From contig VBCK01000116.1 in assembly GCA_005882215.1 (NCBI GenBank), forward strand, positions 50,678 to 114,677: a stretch of DNA of 64,000 bases, written 5' to 3'. Origin of the DNA: Betaproteobacteria bacterium. Lineage in GTDB: Bacteria > Pseudomonadota > Gammaproteobacteria > Burkholderiales > Burkholderiaceae_F. How positions within the stretch are numbered: the stretch's first letter is position 1; every line of letters starts with the position of its first letter. The position numbers were made by a program, and so were the translations under genes. The notes under the pieces were generated by a model. The model ran no database searches. It had not been told where the DNA came from and was given only the letters and a program-made list of their open reading frames with translations. This document shows positions 46,476 through 56,849 of the stretch, piece after piece.

Positions 46476-47114
46476 ATGCGTCGCACACTCATTGCTGTCG
46501 CCGCGGGGATCGCTGCGGTCACGCTGCTGTCTGCTGGACCGGCGGCGGCCGAGGACAATTCTTCCTTCGTCTCTCAGTCGGTCCCGGCATCGATGCGCGT
46601 CGGCATCCGGGTTGCCGTGTCGCTGACATTCAGGAACACGGGCACGACATCCTGGACGCCCGCGGGCGGCTACGTGCTCGGCTCCCCCAATCCGGCCAAC
46701 AGCGCGACCTGGGGGGTATCTTCGGTCGCCTTGCCATCGGCGGTCGCGCCCGGTTCGAGTGTGACGTTCAATTTCAGCGTAAGCGCTCCGAGCGCGCCGG
46801 GAACTTACAACTTCCAGTGGCAGTTGCAGACCGGGACCCGGTTTTTCGGAGCCACATCGACCAGCGTATCGGTTGCGGTCGCCGCACGGCCGGCCGCCTC
46901 GATCACGAATCCGACGAGCGCAGCGACCTTTGCTTCGCTAGAGGCGCTGCAGCAGCAAGCCTTTCAAGTACTCCCCCTCCGGGTGCGTCATCAGCACCGG
47001 ATGGTCGGCGCCGGGGCCGAGCCGCCCACGCATCACGCAGTCGACGCCGGCATCGATCACCGCACCGGCGACGATCTTCTGGAACAGGTCCACGTCGATC
47101 GCGCCGGAGCATGA
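46476..47114 (+). CDS. Secreted Nbr1 FW-type domain protein, 3' end replaced
   Basis: Signal peptide MRRTLIAVAAGIAAVTLL...AAAED, then a domain of about 110 residues (VAVSLTFRNTGTTSWTPAGGY, SVTFNFSVSAPSAPGTYNFQWQLQ) of the Nbr1 FW/CARDB-like beta-sandwich kind. After ITNPTSAATFAS (about 46935) the frame enters the antisense of the rlmI 3' end and continues as non-protein-like sequence to 47114. The genuine gene probably had more beta domains, now lost. The native part is 46476 to about 46935. Confidence 0.7.
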   Translation: MRRTLIAVAAGIAAVTLLSAGPAAAEDNSSFVSQSVPASMRVGIRVAVSLTFRNTGTTSWTPAGGYVLGSPNPANSATWGVSSVALPSAVAPGSSVTFNFSVSAPSAPGTYNFQWQLQTGTRFFGATSTSVSVAVAARPAASITNPTSAATFASLEALQQQAFQVLPLRVRHQHRMVGAGAEPPTHHAVDAGIDHRTGDDLLEQVHVDRAGA

Positions 47115-48143
47115 GAAGGTCATCAGCACTCCGCCCGGCTGCAGCAGTCGCAGCGCGTTCAGATTGATGTCCTTGTAGGCGCGCGCGGCGCGTTCCACGT
47201 GGTGGTGGCTGGCGGCGAACTTCGGCGGGTCGAGCACGATCAGGTCGAACTGCTCGCCCGCGTCGCGGCAGGCGCGCAGTTGCTCGAACACGTCGTCGCA
47301 GCGCCAGCGCATCGATTCCGGGTTCAGTCCGTTCAGCTCGGCGTTCGAGCGGCCGAGTGCGAGTGCCTCGGCCGATGAATCGATCGACAGCACGTCGCCG
47401 GCTCCGCCCCGCGCGAGCGCGACCGAAAAGGCTCCCGTGTAGCAGAACCCATTCAGCGCGCGCGGCGCGCGCTCGAGCCTCGAGGCGAGCTCGCGCGCCA
47501 ACCCGCGGGCCAGGAGTCGGTTGTCGCGCTGGTCGATGTAAAAGCCGGTCTTGTGGCCGCGCCGGACGTCGACCCAGTAGGCCAGGCCGTGCTCGTGAAC
47601 GCGGATCCGCTCGGGGGGCTGCTGACCGCGCAATACGCCCGATTCGGGGGTCAGGCCTTCGCGCGCCCTGAGTGCGCCGTCGGACCGATCGAACACGTCG
47701 CGGCAGCCGGTGGCCTCGCACAGCGCCTCGAGCAGCACTTCGCACTGCGCCTGCACGCCGGGCGCCTGCAACTGGACCACCAGCTGATGCTCGTAGCGAT
47801 CGGCGATCAATCCGGGCAGCAGGTCGGCCTCGCCGTAGACAAGCCGCAATGCGTTGCTGTGCTCGGCCAGCCGGGCGCGCCGCGCCACCGCCTCGCGCAC
47901 CCGGGCGGCCAGCCATCGCTGGTCGATCCGGTCGCTTTCGGCGAAGCTCCAGCAGCGCGCCCGGATCGCGGAATCGGGCGCGTACGCGGCCCACGCGAGC
48001 CAGCGGCCGTCGGCTGCGTGCACTGCGACCAGATCGCCTGCGGCCGGTTCGCCCACCACGCGGGCGACGGCGGTCGCATAGATCCATGGATGACGGCGCG
48101 CAAGCGAGCGCTCCTTGCCGGGTTTCAAGACCAGCTGGTGCAC
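46938..48143 (-). CDS. rlmI: 23S rRNA (cytosine-C5) methyltransferase, RlmI family
   Basis: 401 residues. N-terminal PUA domain (LKPGKERSLARRHPWIYATAV), EEHAD-like middle, and class I methyltransferase domain with LNGFCYTGAFSVALARGGAGDV, the DPPKFA catalytic motif and TFSCSGAI. Methylates C1962 of 23S rRNA in E. coli. Complete up to its stop, where the Nbr1-domain gene fragment adjoins. Confidence 0.92.
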   Translation of the reverse strand: MHQLVLKPGKERSLARRHPWIYATAVARVVGEPAAGDLVAVHAADGRWLAWAAYAPDSAIRARCWSFAESDRIDQRWLAARVREAVARRARLAEHSNALRLVYGEADLLPGLIADRYEHQLVVQLQAPGVQAQCEVLLEALCEATGCRDVFDRSDGALRAREGLTPESGVLRGQQPPERIRVHEHGLAYWVDVRRGHKTGFYIDQRDNRLLARGLARELASRLERAPRALNGFCYTGAFSVALARGGAGDVLSIDSSAEALALGRSNAELNGLNPESMRWRCDDVFEQLRACRDAGEQFDLIVLDPPKFAASHHHVERAARAYKDINLNALRLLQPGGVLMTFSCSGAIDVDLFQKIVAGAVIDAGVDCVMRGRLGPGADHPVLMTHPEGEYLKGLLLQRL

Positions 48144-48158
48144 CGTGCGCTTCCGAGC

Positions 48159-49109
48159 TCAGGCCTTGCGCCGCGCGCGCGGATGGTACGCATCGTAGGC
48201 TTTGGCCAGGTGCTGCCAGTCCAGACGCGTATAGACCTGGGTGGTCGAGATGTTGGCGTGCCCGAGCAATTCCTGCACGGCGCGCAGGTCGCCGCTGGAT
48301 TGCAGCAGATGCGAAGCCATCGAGTGGCGCAGCACGTGGGGGTGAACGCGCACCCCGAGCCCGAGTCGGGCGGCCAGCTGCTGCAACCGCACCTGGATGC
48401 TGCGTGGCGACAGGCGGGTGCCGCGAGTCGAGACGAAAAGGGCGCGCTGCGCTTCAGGCGCCAGCGTCGGCCGCGCCGCAAGCCAGGCGCGCAGTGAGTC
48501 GACCGCGGGCTGGCCGACCGGAACCGAGCGCCGCTTCGAACCCTTGCCGGTAACCGTCACTTCGCGCTCGCCAAGGTCGATCCAGCCGAGCGAGGCGGGC
48601 CGCGACCGCTCGGCCGCGTAGGGTCGCAGGTCCAGTGCCACCAGCTCGGACAGGCGCAGCCCGCTCGAATACAGCAGCTCGACGATCGCATGGTCGCGCA
48701 GCGCCAGCGCCCCTTGCCCAGTCCGCTGCGACGCCAGCGCAACCGCCTGGTCCGGGGCGAGCGCTTTGGGCAAGCGTTGCGGGCGGCGTGGACCTCGGAT
48801 GCCGAGCGCGGGATTGGACGAGGCCAGCCCGCGAGCGGCCAGGTGACGGAAGAAGGTGCGCCAGGCCGACAGCATCCGCGCGATACTGGCTGGGGCCAGG
48901 CCCAGGGAATGAAGGCGGCCGGCGGCGCGTCGCACATCGGCCGCCGTCAGATCGGGCATCGGCCGGCCCTCGGCCAGTTTGCTCAGTCGCTGCAGGTCCC
49001 GGCGATAGGCGGCGACGCTGAGCGGCGACAAGCGCCGGACCGCGCCGAGCTCGTGCAGAAACTGCTGTGCGACGGCCGGCAGCTCGTCGCGCCCTTTGCT
49101 GTTATCCAT
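48159..49109 (-). CDS. xerC: Tyrosine recombinase XerC
   Basis: 316 residues. SAM-like N-terminal domain and catalytic domain with the residues R (SSGLRLSELVALDL), K (TGKGSKRRSVPV), HxxR (HPHVLRHSMASHLL), H (LLGHANISTTQVYTRL) and the nucleophile Tyr. XerC resolves chromosome dimers at dif with XerD. Neighbours DUF484 and dapF give the conserved betaproteobacterial order, so it is not a phage integrase. Confidence 0.95.
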   Translation of the reverse strand: MDNSKGRDELPAVAQQFLHELGAVRRLSPLSVAAYRRDLQRLSKLAEGRPMPDLTAADVRRAAGRLHSLGLAPASIARMLSAWRTFFRHLAARGLASSNPALGIRGPRRPQRLPKALAPDQAVALASQRTGQGALALRDHAIVELLYSSGLRLSELVALDLRPYAAERSRPASLGWIDLGEREVTVTGKGSKRRSVPVGQPAVDSLRAWLAARPTLAPEAQRALFVSTRGTRLSPRSIQVRLQQLAARLGLGVRVHPHVLRHSMASHLLQSSGDLRAVQELLGHANISTTQVYTRLDWQHLAKAYDAYHPRARRKA

Positions 49110-49111
49110 GC

Positions 49112-49771
49112 CTATCCGCGCAGCCGGGACAGCGCGGCGGCGGCAAGCTGCCCGATTCGGCTCAGAAATGCGGTGCCCATGTCGCTGCGGAAGCGGTGCA
49201 GATCCGCCGAGCCGAGCGTAAGCAGGCCGAATGGCGCAGCCGCGCACTCGGTGCGCAGCGGAATCAGCGCCAGGCTGCGAATCTCGGCCGCATCCGACTG
49301 CATCCAGCCGGCCGCCTCGAAATCGGCGTTCAACCCGCAAAACGGAGCCTGCATGCTGGCGGCGAATCGGACCACGTCGGCGCCGACCGGTTTCGCGCAT
49401 TCGAGGCCGGCGAAGCGCGGCTCGAGCTCCCAGATCCGGACCGCCACCGCCGGGACCGCGAACACCTCCTTCAAGCCCTCGACCACGCGCTGCGGCAGGC
49501 GTGTCTCGTCGTGTTCGGCCAGCAGCGCGCTGGACCATCGGGCCAGGCCTTGGTCGAGGGCGTCGTTGTCGCGGCCATTGCGGGCCAGATCCGCCAGGTC
49601 GGCTTCGAGCGAGCGGACGCGCTCGCGCAGGATCTGCGTCTGGCGCTCGGCCAGCGACACGGCCCTGCCGTCATGCGGATCGGGCAGATCGATCGAGGCG
49701 AGTAGCCAGGGCCTGCGCCGGAAGAATTCGGGGTTGTCCCGGATGAAGTTTGCTACGTCGTCCTCGTTCAT
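49112..49771 (-). CDS. DUF484 (GAF-like) protein
   Basis: 219 residues. Begins [24 protein letters not shown], the DUF484 signature, followed by a coiled coil ([20 protein letters not shown]) and a GAF-like domain. Conserved between dapF and xerC in proteobacteria; molecular role unknown. Overlaps the dapF stop by ATGA and ends 2 bp before xerC. Confidence 0.92.
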   Translation of the reverse strand: MNEDDVANFIRDNPEFFRRRPWLLASIDLPDPHDGRAVSLAERQTQILRERVRSLEADLADLARNGRDNDALDQGLARWSSALLAEHDETRLPQRVVEGLKEVFAVPAVAVRIWELEPRFAGLECAKPVGADVVRFAASMQAPFCGLNADFEAAGWMQSDAAEIRSLALIPLRTECAAAPFGLLTLGSADLHRFRSDMGTAFLSRIGQLAAAALSRLRG

Positions 49772-50643
49772 TCGATCTCGATCTCGCCTTCGAACACTTT
49801 GACGGCTGGCCCGGCCAGCAATACGGGGCTTACCGGGCCTTCCCCGCGCGCGCCGGCGCCGTTCCACTCCACCCTGAGGTGCCCGCCGAGCGTTTGCACG
49901 TCGACCGGGGACGACAGCAGTCCGCGCGCGATTCCAGCCACGACGGCGGCGCAGGCACCCGTGCCGCAGGCGAGCGTCTCGCCGGCTCCGCGCTCCCACA
50001 CGCGCAGCCGGATCGCGTGGGGATCCAGTATCTGCATGAACCCGGCGTTCACGCGATGGGCGAAGCGCCGATGGCGCTCGATCGCGGGGCCGTCGGTCTC
50101 GACCGGCGCCGAATCGACGTCTTCGACGCGCTGCACTGCGTGGGGATTGCCGATCGAGACGATCGTCACCCACAGGTCGCGCCCGTTGACCGGCAGCGGC
50201 CACAGCGCCGCAGCACCCTCCGTGCCTGCTTTCAACCCGTCGGACGAAAAGCCGCTCGCCGCGGGATCCAGGTCCGGAGCTCCCATGTCGACCGACACCG
50301 TGCCGTCGTCCAGCAGCCGCGGCTCGATCAGGCCGCCCGCGGTCTGAACCCGGATCGAGGTGCGGGTGGTCAGGCCGGCCCCGCGCACGTACATCACGAA
50401 GCAGCGCGCGCCGTTGCCGCACTGTTCGACCTCGCCGCCGTCGGCGTTGAAGATCCGGTAGCGAAAGTCGGCGTCCGGGTCGCTCGCCCGCTCGACCACC
50501 AGGATCTGGTCGGCGCCGACGCCGAAGCGGCGGTCGGCCAGCGCCCGCACCCGCTGCGCGGTCAGGTCGAGCCTCTGCCGGATGCCATCGAGTACAAGGA
50601 AGTCGTTGCCGGCACCCTGCATCTTGGTGAATCGAACGCGCAT
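49768..50643 (-). CDS. dapF: Diaminopimelate epimerase
   Basis: 291 residues. Converts LL- to meso-diaminopimelate for peptidoglycan and lysine. Both catalytic cysteines are present, in [10 protein letters not shown] and [13 protein letters not shown]. The start giving [15 protein letters not shown] is the family N-terminus. Confidence 0.97.
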   Translation of the reverse strand: MRVRFTKMQGAGNDFLVLDGIRQRLDLTAQRVRALADRRFGVGADQILVVERASDPDADFRYRIFNADGGEVEQCGNGARCFVMYVRGAGLTTRTSIRVQTAGGLIEPRLLDDGTVSVDMGAPDLDPAASGFSSDGLKAGTEGAAALWPLPVNGRDLWVTIVSIGNPHAVQRVEDVDSAPVETDGPAIERHRRFAHRVNAGFMQILDPHAIRLRVWERGAGETLACGTGACAAVVAGIARGLLSSPVDVQTLGGHLRVEWNGAGARGEGPVSPVLLAGPAVKVFEGEIEIE

Positions 50644-50699
50644 AGCCTCCATTATCGCCGCGCGGGCCCGCAGCTGACGAACCAAGTAGAAAAAGCAAT

Positions 50700-51644
50700 T
50701 CAGTAGATCGAAGGCGCGCCGGCGGGGCGCGTCTTGAAACGCCGGTGGGTCCACAGGTACTGGTCCGGCAGCCGCCGCACCCAGCGCTCGATCTCCCGGT
50801 TCATCCGTTCCGTGTCGGACTCGATGCTGGGCCCTGGAAAATCGTCCCAGGGCGGCTCTATGTGAAGTACGTACCCGTCGCGCGTCTGCTCGGTGACCGT
50901 CATCACGACGCGGGCCCCGATCATCCGGGCCAGACGCGACACCATCGGCAGCGTCGCAGTCGGCACACCCATGAATGGAACAAAAATCGAGTTGGACGCC
51001 CCGCCGTCGATATCGGGCAGGTAATAGAAGGGCAGGCCGCCGCGTATCGCGCGCACGACGGCGCGCAGGTCCCAGCCGCGGCGCGCGATCAGCAGCTGCG
51101 GCATGAAGCGCGAGCGTCCGTATGCCAGCCACCGGTCCCACACCGGGTTCGACTGGCGTGCATAGATCGAGACGGCCCGGATCTCTATGCTCAGGCGCAC
51201 GGCACCCGCATCCAGCCCCACGAAATGCGGCGCCAGCATGATCAGCGGGCCGTTGGTCGGGCCAAGCACCCGTTCCAGGCCCTCGATCCGCACCAGACGC
51301 TCGATGTCCTGGCGACTGCCCTTCCAGAGCACGGAATGGTCGATCGTGGCACGGGCCAGGTTGCGGAACAGGCGGCGTCCCAGTTGCCGGCGCGCAGGCT
51401 CGTCGAGTTCGGGGAAACACGCGGTCAGGTTGGCCAGCGTGACGCGCCGGCGCGAGGGGACCAGGCGCCAGCCGAAGTTGCCGAGCACGTGCGCCAGGTA
51501 CCGGCGCGCCCAGGCTGGCCATCGCGCGGTGCCATTGGTCAGCGCGATGCCGAGGCCGGCCGCCCACCGGTCGATCCGGCGTCGCTTCGGACGCTCTTGC
51601 GGTTCGATAGCCAGCTCAGACGGCCCCTGGTTCACGGCCCGCAT
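50700..51644 (-). CDS. Lipid A biosynthesis acyltransferase (LpxL/HtrB family)
   Basis: 314 residues. Late acyltransferase of lipid A; HxxxxD active site in [10 protein letters not shown], followed by [12 protein letters not shown] and [19 protein letters not shown]. One amphipathic N-terminal segment instead of a strong TM helix. Whether it adds lauroyl or another chain cannot be read from sequence. Its divergent promoter faces metK. Confidence 0.9.
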   Translation of the reverse strand: MRAVNQGPSELAIEPQERPKRRRIDRWAAGLGIALTNGTARWPAWARRYLAHVLGNFGWRLVPSRRRVTLANLTACFPELDEPARRQLGRRLFRNLARATIDHSVLWKGSRQDIERLVRIEGLERVLGPTNGPLIMLAPHFVGLDAGAVRLSIEIRAVSIYARQSNPVWDRWLAYGRSRFMPQLLIARRGWDLRAVVRAIRGGLPFYYLPDIDGGASNSIFVPFMGVPTATLPMVSRLARMIGARVVMTVTEQTRDGYVLHIEPPWDDFPGPSIESDTERMNREIERWVRRLPDQYLWTHRRFKTRPAGAPSIY

Positions 51645-51675
51645 CCTAACGGGATGCCCGGACTTGCCGATCCCG

Positions 51676-51681
51676 TATAAT
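51676..51681 (+). promoter_or_regulatory. Possible metK -10 element
   Basis: A consensus TATAAT 145 bp before the metK ATG in an otherwise G/C-rich gap. The -35 region 17 bp upstream is poor. The implied leader of about 140 bases has a TTTCGCG...CGCGAAA inverted repeat but I do not recognise a SAM-sensing class. Confidence 0.35.
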
Positions 51682-51825
51682 CAAAATGCCGAGTTAACGT
51701 ACAACTTGCAGGGCGTTTCGCGATAACAGCGCGCAATCGGATTCGCGCGGTTCGCGAAAAAATTCTGCTAAAGCGTCACTCCCTTCCCCGCGGTCGTGGC
51801 GCGCTGCCTAACTGGAGTGTGATCC

Positions 51826-53070
<1,245 letters not shown>

Positions 53071-53160
53071 TTTGCCCCCTTCAGGGGCCACAATCGGCTG
53101 AGGCGGCCGCCATTCGGCCGTAATTCCGCGCGCCGCCCGGATTGCGTTCGAGCGATCCTT

Positions 53161-53180
53161 GACCTCCCACTGAGGAGGTC
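53161..53180 (+). promoter_or_regulatory. Hairpin burying the HD-GYP ribosome binding site
   Basis: GACCTCC (53161-53167) and GGAGGTC (53174-53180) are perfectly complementary with a 6-base loop. The right arm contains the Shine-Dalgarno sequence 7 bases before the GTG start, so the folded mRNA would hide it. Confidence 0.65.
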
Positions 53181-53187
53181 CCGGACT

Positions 53188-54429
53188 GTGCTGAAGCGGA
53201 TCGCGGTGTCCGAGCTGCGGATCGGCATGTACATCGACGAGCTGTGCGGCTCGTGGATGGAGCATCCGTTCTGGCGCACCCGTTTCGCGCTGAAGGATGC
53301 CCTCGACGTGCGCCGCATCGCGGAAAGCGGCATCCAGGAAGTGTGGATCGACACCGACAAGGGGCCCGATGCCGATGCGCCGACGGCGCACGGCCGGACC
53401 CGGGCCGAGGCCGAAGCCGAGATCGAGCGCAAGCTGCTGCACTCGGACTCGGCGGCTCCCGCCCGGGCGGCCGATCGCGTGGAGTTCCCCGAGGAGCTGG
53501 AGCGCGCACACGTGGTGTACGCGCGTGCCCGTCCGGCCGTGCTGAGCCTGTTCAGCGAAGCGAGGATGTGCAATGCGATCGACTCCGAGGCAGCCGTCGG
53601 GATGGTCGACGACATCTTCCAGTCCGTGCAGCGCAATTCGAGCGCATTGATCAGCCTGTCGCGCCTGAAGCGAGCCGACGACTACACCTACATGCATTCG
53701 GTCGCCGTATGCGCCCTGATGGTCGCGCTTGCCAGGCAACTCGGGCTGGGCGAGCAGGACACGCGCGAAGCCGCCCTGGGCGGGCTGATGCACGACATCG
53801 GCAAAGCGAAAGTGCCCGACCGCATACTGCGCAAGCCCGACAAGCTGACCGACGACGAGTGGATCAAGATGAAGGCCCACCCTGAGATCGGACACTCGAT
53901 CCTGTCCAAGGGATCCTGCGGGCCGATCCCGATGGACGTGGTTCTGCACCACCACGAGAAAGTCGACGGCACCGGCTATCCGCACCGCTTGGCCGGCGAT
54001 TCGATCAGTGTGTTTGCGAAAATGGCCAGCGTATGTGACGTCTACGACGCGGTCACCTCGAACCGTCCGTACAAGACGGGATGGGCACCCGCCGAGGCTG
54101 TCCGTAAGCTGGCCGAGTGGGCTCCGGGGCACTTCGAAGACAGAGTCTTCCAGGCGTTCGTGAAAGCGGTCGGCATCTATCCGGTAGGAACGCTGGTAAG
54201 ACTCGAATGCGGGCGGCTCGGCGTAGTGGTCGAGCACAACGAGCGCGCGCTGCTGAAGCCGACCGTGAAGGCCTTCTTCTCGATTTCGTCTCAGAGCCGG
54301 ATCGCCCCTGAAACGATCGATCTGGCTCACCCGCGCAACACTCACCGGATCGTCGGGCGCGAGGATCCGGCCGCCTGGGGCCTGACCCGGATTGACGAGC
54401 TCTGGAGCGGGCACCCGATCCGTCTTTGA
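53188..54429 (+). CDS. HD-GYP domain phosphodiesterase with DUF3391
   Basis: 413 residues. N-terminal DUF3391 (MLKRIAVSELRIGMYI), a helical linker, then an HD-GYP domain with H170, HD at 202-203 in LMHDIGKAKVPD, and HHHEKVDGTGYP at 254-265, all metal ligands conserved. It should hydrolyse c-di-GMP. GTG start with strong GGAGGT inside the hairpin described above. Together with the GGDEF-EAL protein at 19-22 kb it shows active c-di-GMP control. Confidence 0.93.
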   Translation: MLKRIAVSELRIGMYIDELCGSWMEHPFWRTRFALKDALDVRRIAESGIQEVWIDTDKGPDADAPTAHGRTRAEAEAEIERKLLHSDSAAPARAADRVEFPEELERAHVVYARARPAVLSLFSEARMCNAIDSEAAVGMVDDIFQSVQRNSSALISLSRLKRADDYTYMHSVAVCALMVALARQLGLGEQDTREAALGGLMHDIGKAKVPDRILRKPDKLTDDEWIKMKAHPEIGHSILSKGSCGPIPMDVVLHHHEKVDGTGYPHRLAGDSISVFAKMASVCDVYDAVTSNRPYKTGWAPAEAVRKLAEWAPGHFEDRVFQAFVKAVGIYPVGTLVRLECGRLGVVVEHNERALLKPTVKAFFSISSQSRIAPETIDLAHPRNTHRIVGREDPAAWGLTRIDELWSGHPIRL

Positions 54430-54589
54430 CACCCTTGCCCAGGCGCAGATCCACCACGGGCTGGTCGGGTTAATCGACCCGTACGCCGGCATGGGGAGAA
54501 AGCGCCGAGGTGTGCAAACATTCTCGCCGCTTCGACTGCGCGCTCTGCAAGAATGCTCGCGTGCGGTTTTTCCGACCCGGCAGGAGATC

Positions 54590-54961
54590 ATGGTCAGCCT
54601 CGGATGGCTCGTTGGCAAGGCAGCGGAAGCCGACAAGACGGTCGAGCTCGAGCAATCGTTCAGCCGCAAGAAGGCTGAAGCCCAGAAAACGGTCGACCTC
54701 GAGGAGTTCTTGCGCGCCGTAGTGCCGAGCGCGGACCGCGAGCGCACCCAGGCGCCCGATACCGCGCCGGGCGAGGTGCCGGCGCTCGAACGGGTCGAGT
54801 GGGGAAACGAGACATCGCGCGAACCTCGCGACGAGCCGCCGCGAGCAGGGCAGGTGGCGCCGAGTGAACCGCCGCGGCCGGGGCTCGACGAGCGCCTGGA
54901 CGAAGCGTTGTGGGAGACTTTCCCGGCCAGCGACCCAATCGCGGTTTCGTCCGCGCAATAG
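54590..54961 (+). CDS. Small hypothetical protein with FPASDP tail
   Basis: 123 residues from an ATG preceded by CAGGAGA. Acidic and charged, with a lysine/glutamate helix and a proline-rich middle; the C-terminus LDEALWETFPASDPIAVS is a motif seen at the end of many short uncharacterised proteobacterial proteins. No membrane segment. Function unknown. Confidence 0.55.
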   Translation: MVSLGWLVGKAAEADKTVELEQSFSRKKAEAQKTVDLEEFLRAVVPSADRERTQAPDTAPGEVPALERVEWGNETSREPRDEPPRAGQVAPSEPPRPGLDERLDEALWETFPASDPIAVSSAQ

Positions 54962-55035
54962 AGCGCGGACGACACGCGCAATTCGTCATCGACCCGAACG
55001 GGTATCGCCTCGAGGCGGTGACCAACGACGGCTGA
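54961..55035 (+). pseudogene. 3' remnant of a VOC/glyoxalase-type gene
   Basis: The 25 codons after the preceding gene read HAQFVIDPNGYRLEAVTNDG and stop. FxxDPxGxRxEAV is the last strand of vicinal-oxygen-chelate proteins. There is no start codon or upstream domain, so only the tail survives. Short length keeps this tentative. Confidence 0.45.
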
Positions 55036-55209
55036 GGGGCGTCAAAGCCGGTCCAGGCGGCCGCAGGTGCGGCCCCAGGCAGTGTCGCTTCCCGGCACGC
55101 TGGCGTCGCCGTCCGGTCAGCAGCGCGCTGCACCCCTAGGTAGCATCGTTTCGCCCGGTCGGAACACACCGGGGGCGCCGTAGCCGCGGACGCCGACAGG
55201 AGACCCCGG

Positions 55210-55911
55210 ATGTCCGACGACTACGAAGAGATCGATTTGCGCGCGCTCGACGACGACGAGCTGGTCGAGCAGATGCACGACGACCTGTACAACGGTCTGA
55301 AGGAGGAAGTCGAGCAGGGCACGCGCATCCTGCTGGAGCGCAAGTGGGGCGCCGACACCGTGCTGGATCGCGCGCTGGTCGGTGGCATGCAGATCGTCGG
55401 CGTGGACTTTCGCGACGGCATTCTGTTCGTGCCGGAAGTGCTGCAGGCCGCCAACGCGATGAAAGGCGGGATGGAAATCCTGCGACCGCTGCTGGCGCAG
55501 ACCGGGGCCGAGCCGATCGGCAAGATCGTGATAGGGACCGTCAAGGGCGATATCCACGACATCGGCAAGAACCTGGTGTCGATGATGATGGAAGGCGCCG
55601 GCTTCGAGGTGATCGACATCGGCATCAACAACCCGGTCGAGAAGTACCTGCAGGCGCTCGAAACCCATCATCCGGACATCCTCGGCATGTCGGCGCTGTT
55701 GACGACCACGATGCCGTACATGAAGGTCGTAATCGACACGATGAAGGAAAAGGGGATACGGAACGACTACATCGTGCTGGTGGGGGGCGCGCCGCTGAAC
55801 GAGGAGTTCGGCAAGGCGGTCGGCGCCGATGCCTACTGCCGTGACGCGGCGGTCGCGGTCGATACCGCGAAGGCCCTGATCCGCGCGCGCCGCCTGGCGC
55901 GCGTCGCCTGA
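55210..55911 (+). CDS. Corrinoid (methyl-accepting) protein
   Basis: 233 residues. Helical B12-cap domain (1-95) and B12-binding Rossmann domain with VKGDIHDIGKNLV, where H116 would ligate cobalt, then GINNPVEKYLQA and VLVGGAPLNEEF. Relatives are MtaC, MtbC and MttC. It carries the methyl group between a substrate methyltransferase and the MtrH-like enzyme encoded downstream. First gene of a compact seven-gene operon; a GGAGA site precedes the ATG. Confidence 0.93.
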   Translation: MSDDYEEIDLRALDDDELVEQMHDDLYNGLKEEVEQGTRILLERKWGADTVLDRALVGGMQIVGVDFRDGILFVPEVLQAANAMKGGMEILRPLLAQTGAEPIGKIVIGTVKGDIHDIGKNLVSMMMEGAGFEVIDIGINNPVEKYLQALETHHPDILGMSALLTTTMPYMKVVIDTMKEKGIRNDYIVLVGGAPLNEEFGKAVGADAYCRDAAVAVDTAKALIRARRLARVA

Positions 55912-55917
55912 GGTCCG

Positions 55918-56541
55918 ATGGACTCGCCCGAGCGCACGCTGGTGATCGGCTGCGGCGCGCTGGCGCACGAGCTGTTGGCCGTGATCCGTGCCAGCGGCTG
56001 GCCTCATCTGGTCGTTCAGTGCCTGCCGGCTGACTTGCACAACCGCCCTGAGCGGATCACCGGGGCCGTGCGCCAGAAGATCCGCGCCGCGCGCGCGCGC
56101 GGTGGTTTTTCCCGGGTATTCGTCGCTTACGGCGACTGCGGCACCGGCGGGGCGCTGGACCGGATGCTGGCCGAGGAGGGCGTCGAGCGGATAGCGGGAG
56201 CGCACTGCTATGAATTCCTGGCCGGCTCGGCGATCTTCGAGCGGCTTGCCGACGAGGAGCCCGGCACGTTTTACGTGACCGATTTCCTGGTGCGCCACTT
56301 CGATCGGATCGTGATCCGCGGACTCGGGATCGACCGCTACCCGCACCTGGCCGCGCAGTACTTCGGCAACTACCGGCGGCTGGTGTACCTGGCGCAGCAG
56401 CCGAGCGACGAGCGGATCGAGGCCGCGCGCGCGGCCGCGCGGCGACTCGGACTGGCGTTCCAGTTGCGCGATACGGGGCTGGCGCCGCTGGCGCGGGCGC
56501 TGGCGTTCGTCAATCGGGAGACCATCCAATGGGCAGGCTGA
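55918..56541 (+). CDS. DUF1638 protein
   Basis: 207 residues. Conserved-looking TLVIGCGALAHELLAVI, FVAYGDCGTGGALDRML and HCYEFLAGS, each with a Cys or His that could bind a metal. DUF1638 proteins are repeatedly found beside corrinoid methyltransferase genes but have no known reaction. Six bp after the corrinoid gene; overlaps the next gene by 13 bp. Confidence 0.82.
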   Translation: MDSPERTLVIGCGALAHELLAVIRASGWPHLVVQCLPADLHNRPERITGAVRQKIRAARARGGFSRVFVAYGDCGTGGALDRMLAEEGVERIAGAHCYEFLAGSAIFERLADEEPGTFYVTDFLVRHFDRIVIRGLGIDRYPHLAAQYFGNYRRLVYLAQQPSDERIEAARAAARRLGLAFQLRDTGLAPLARALAFVNRETIQWAG

Positions 56542-56849
56542 TCGTGGTGACCTGGCGCGACATTCCGGCCCAGGTGATCGTGAAGCGCGGGCGCGACACC
56601 GCACGAGCGCCGCTGTCCGATCGCTTCCAGATGGCGATCGACCGGGCCGCGATGCGTGCGGGCAAGGGCAGCTCCGACGCCTACCTGGCGGACTGGAGGC
56701 GCAGCGAAGCGCGAGCCTGCGGCGACGACATCGAGCAGGAGGCGCGCACCGAGGCGCAGCGCCTGGAGGCACACTACAGCGACGAGGACCTGGAACGGCT
56801 GATTCGCGCCCGTGGCCTCGACGGGCCGGCCCAGCCTGGCGAAGAGTGA
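56529..56849 (+). CDS. PF13769 ('virulence factor') small protein
   Basis: 106 residues, no membrane segment. Begins GRLIVVTWRDIPAQVIVKRG and has FQMAIDRAAMRAGKGSSDAYL, the pattern of PF13769. The family name is historical; its members sit in C1/corrinoid operons such as this. Role unknown, perhaps a partner of the corrinoid protein or activase. Confidence 0.78.
   Translation: MGRLIVVTWRDIPAQVIVKRGRDTARAPLSDRFQMAIDRAAMRAGKGSSDAYLADWRRSEARACGDDIEQEARTEAQRLEAHYSDEDLERLIRARGLDGPAQPGEE

Noticed and set aside
48159..49109. Phage integrase marking an integrated element
   Set aside because: Sequence and neighbours (DUF484, dapF) identify housekeeping XerC; no attachment-site repeats or phage genes.
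51645..51825. SAM- or SAH-sensing riboswitch before metK
   Set aside because: There is a leader with an inverted repeat, but the core sequences of the classes I know are not recognisable.
54962..55209. Cobalamin riboswitch before the corrinoid operon
   Set aside because: I looked for the B12-box and conserved core and did not find them in the 248-bp gap; only a short CCCGGT/ACCGGG stem is seen.
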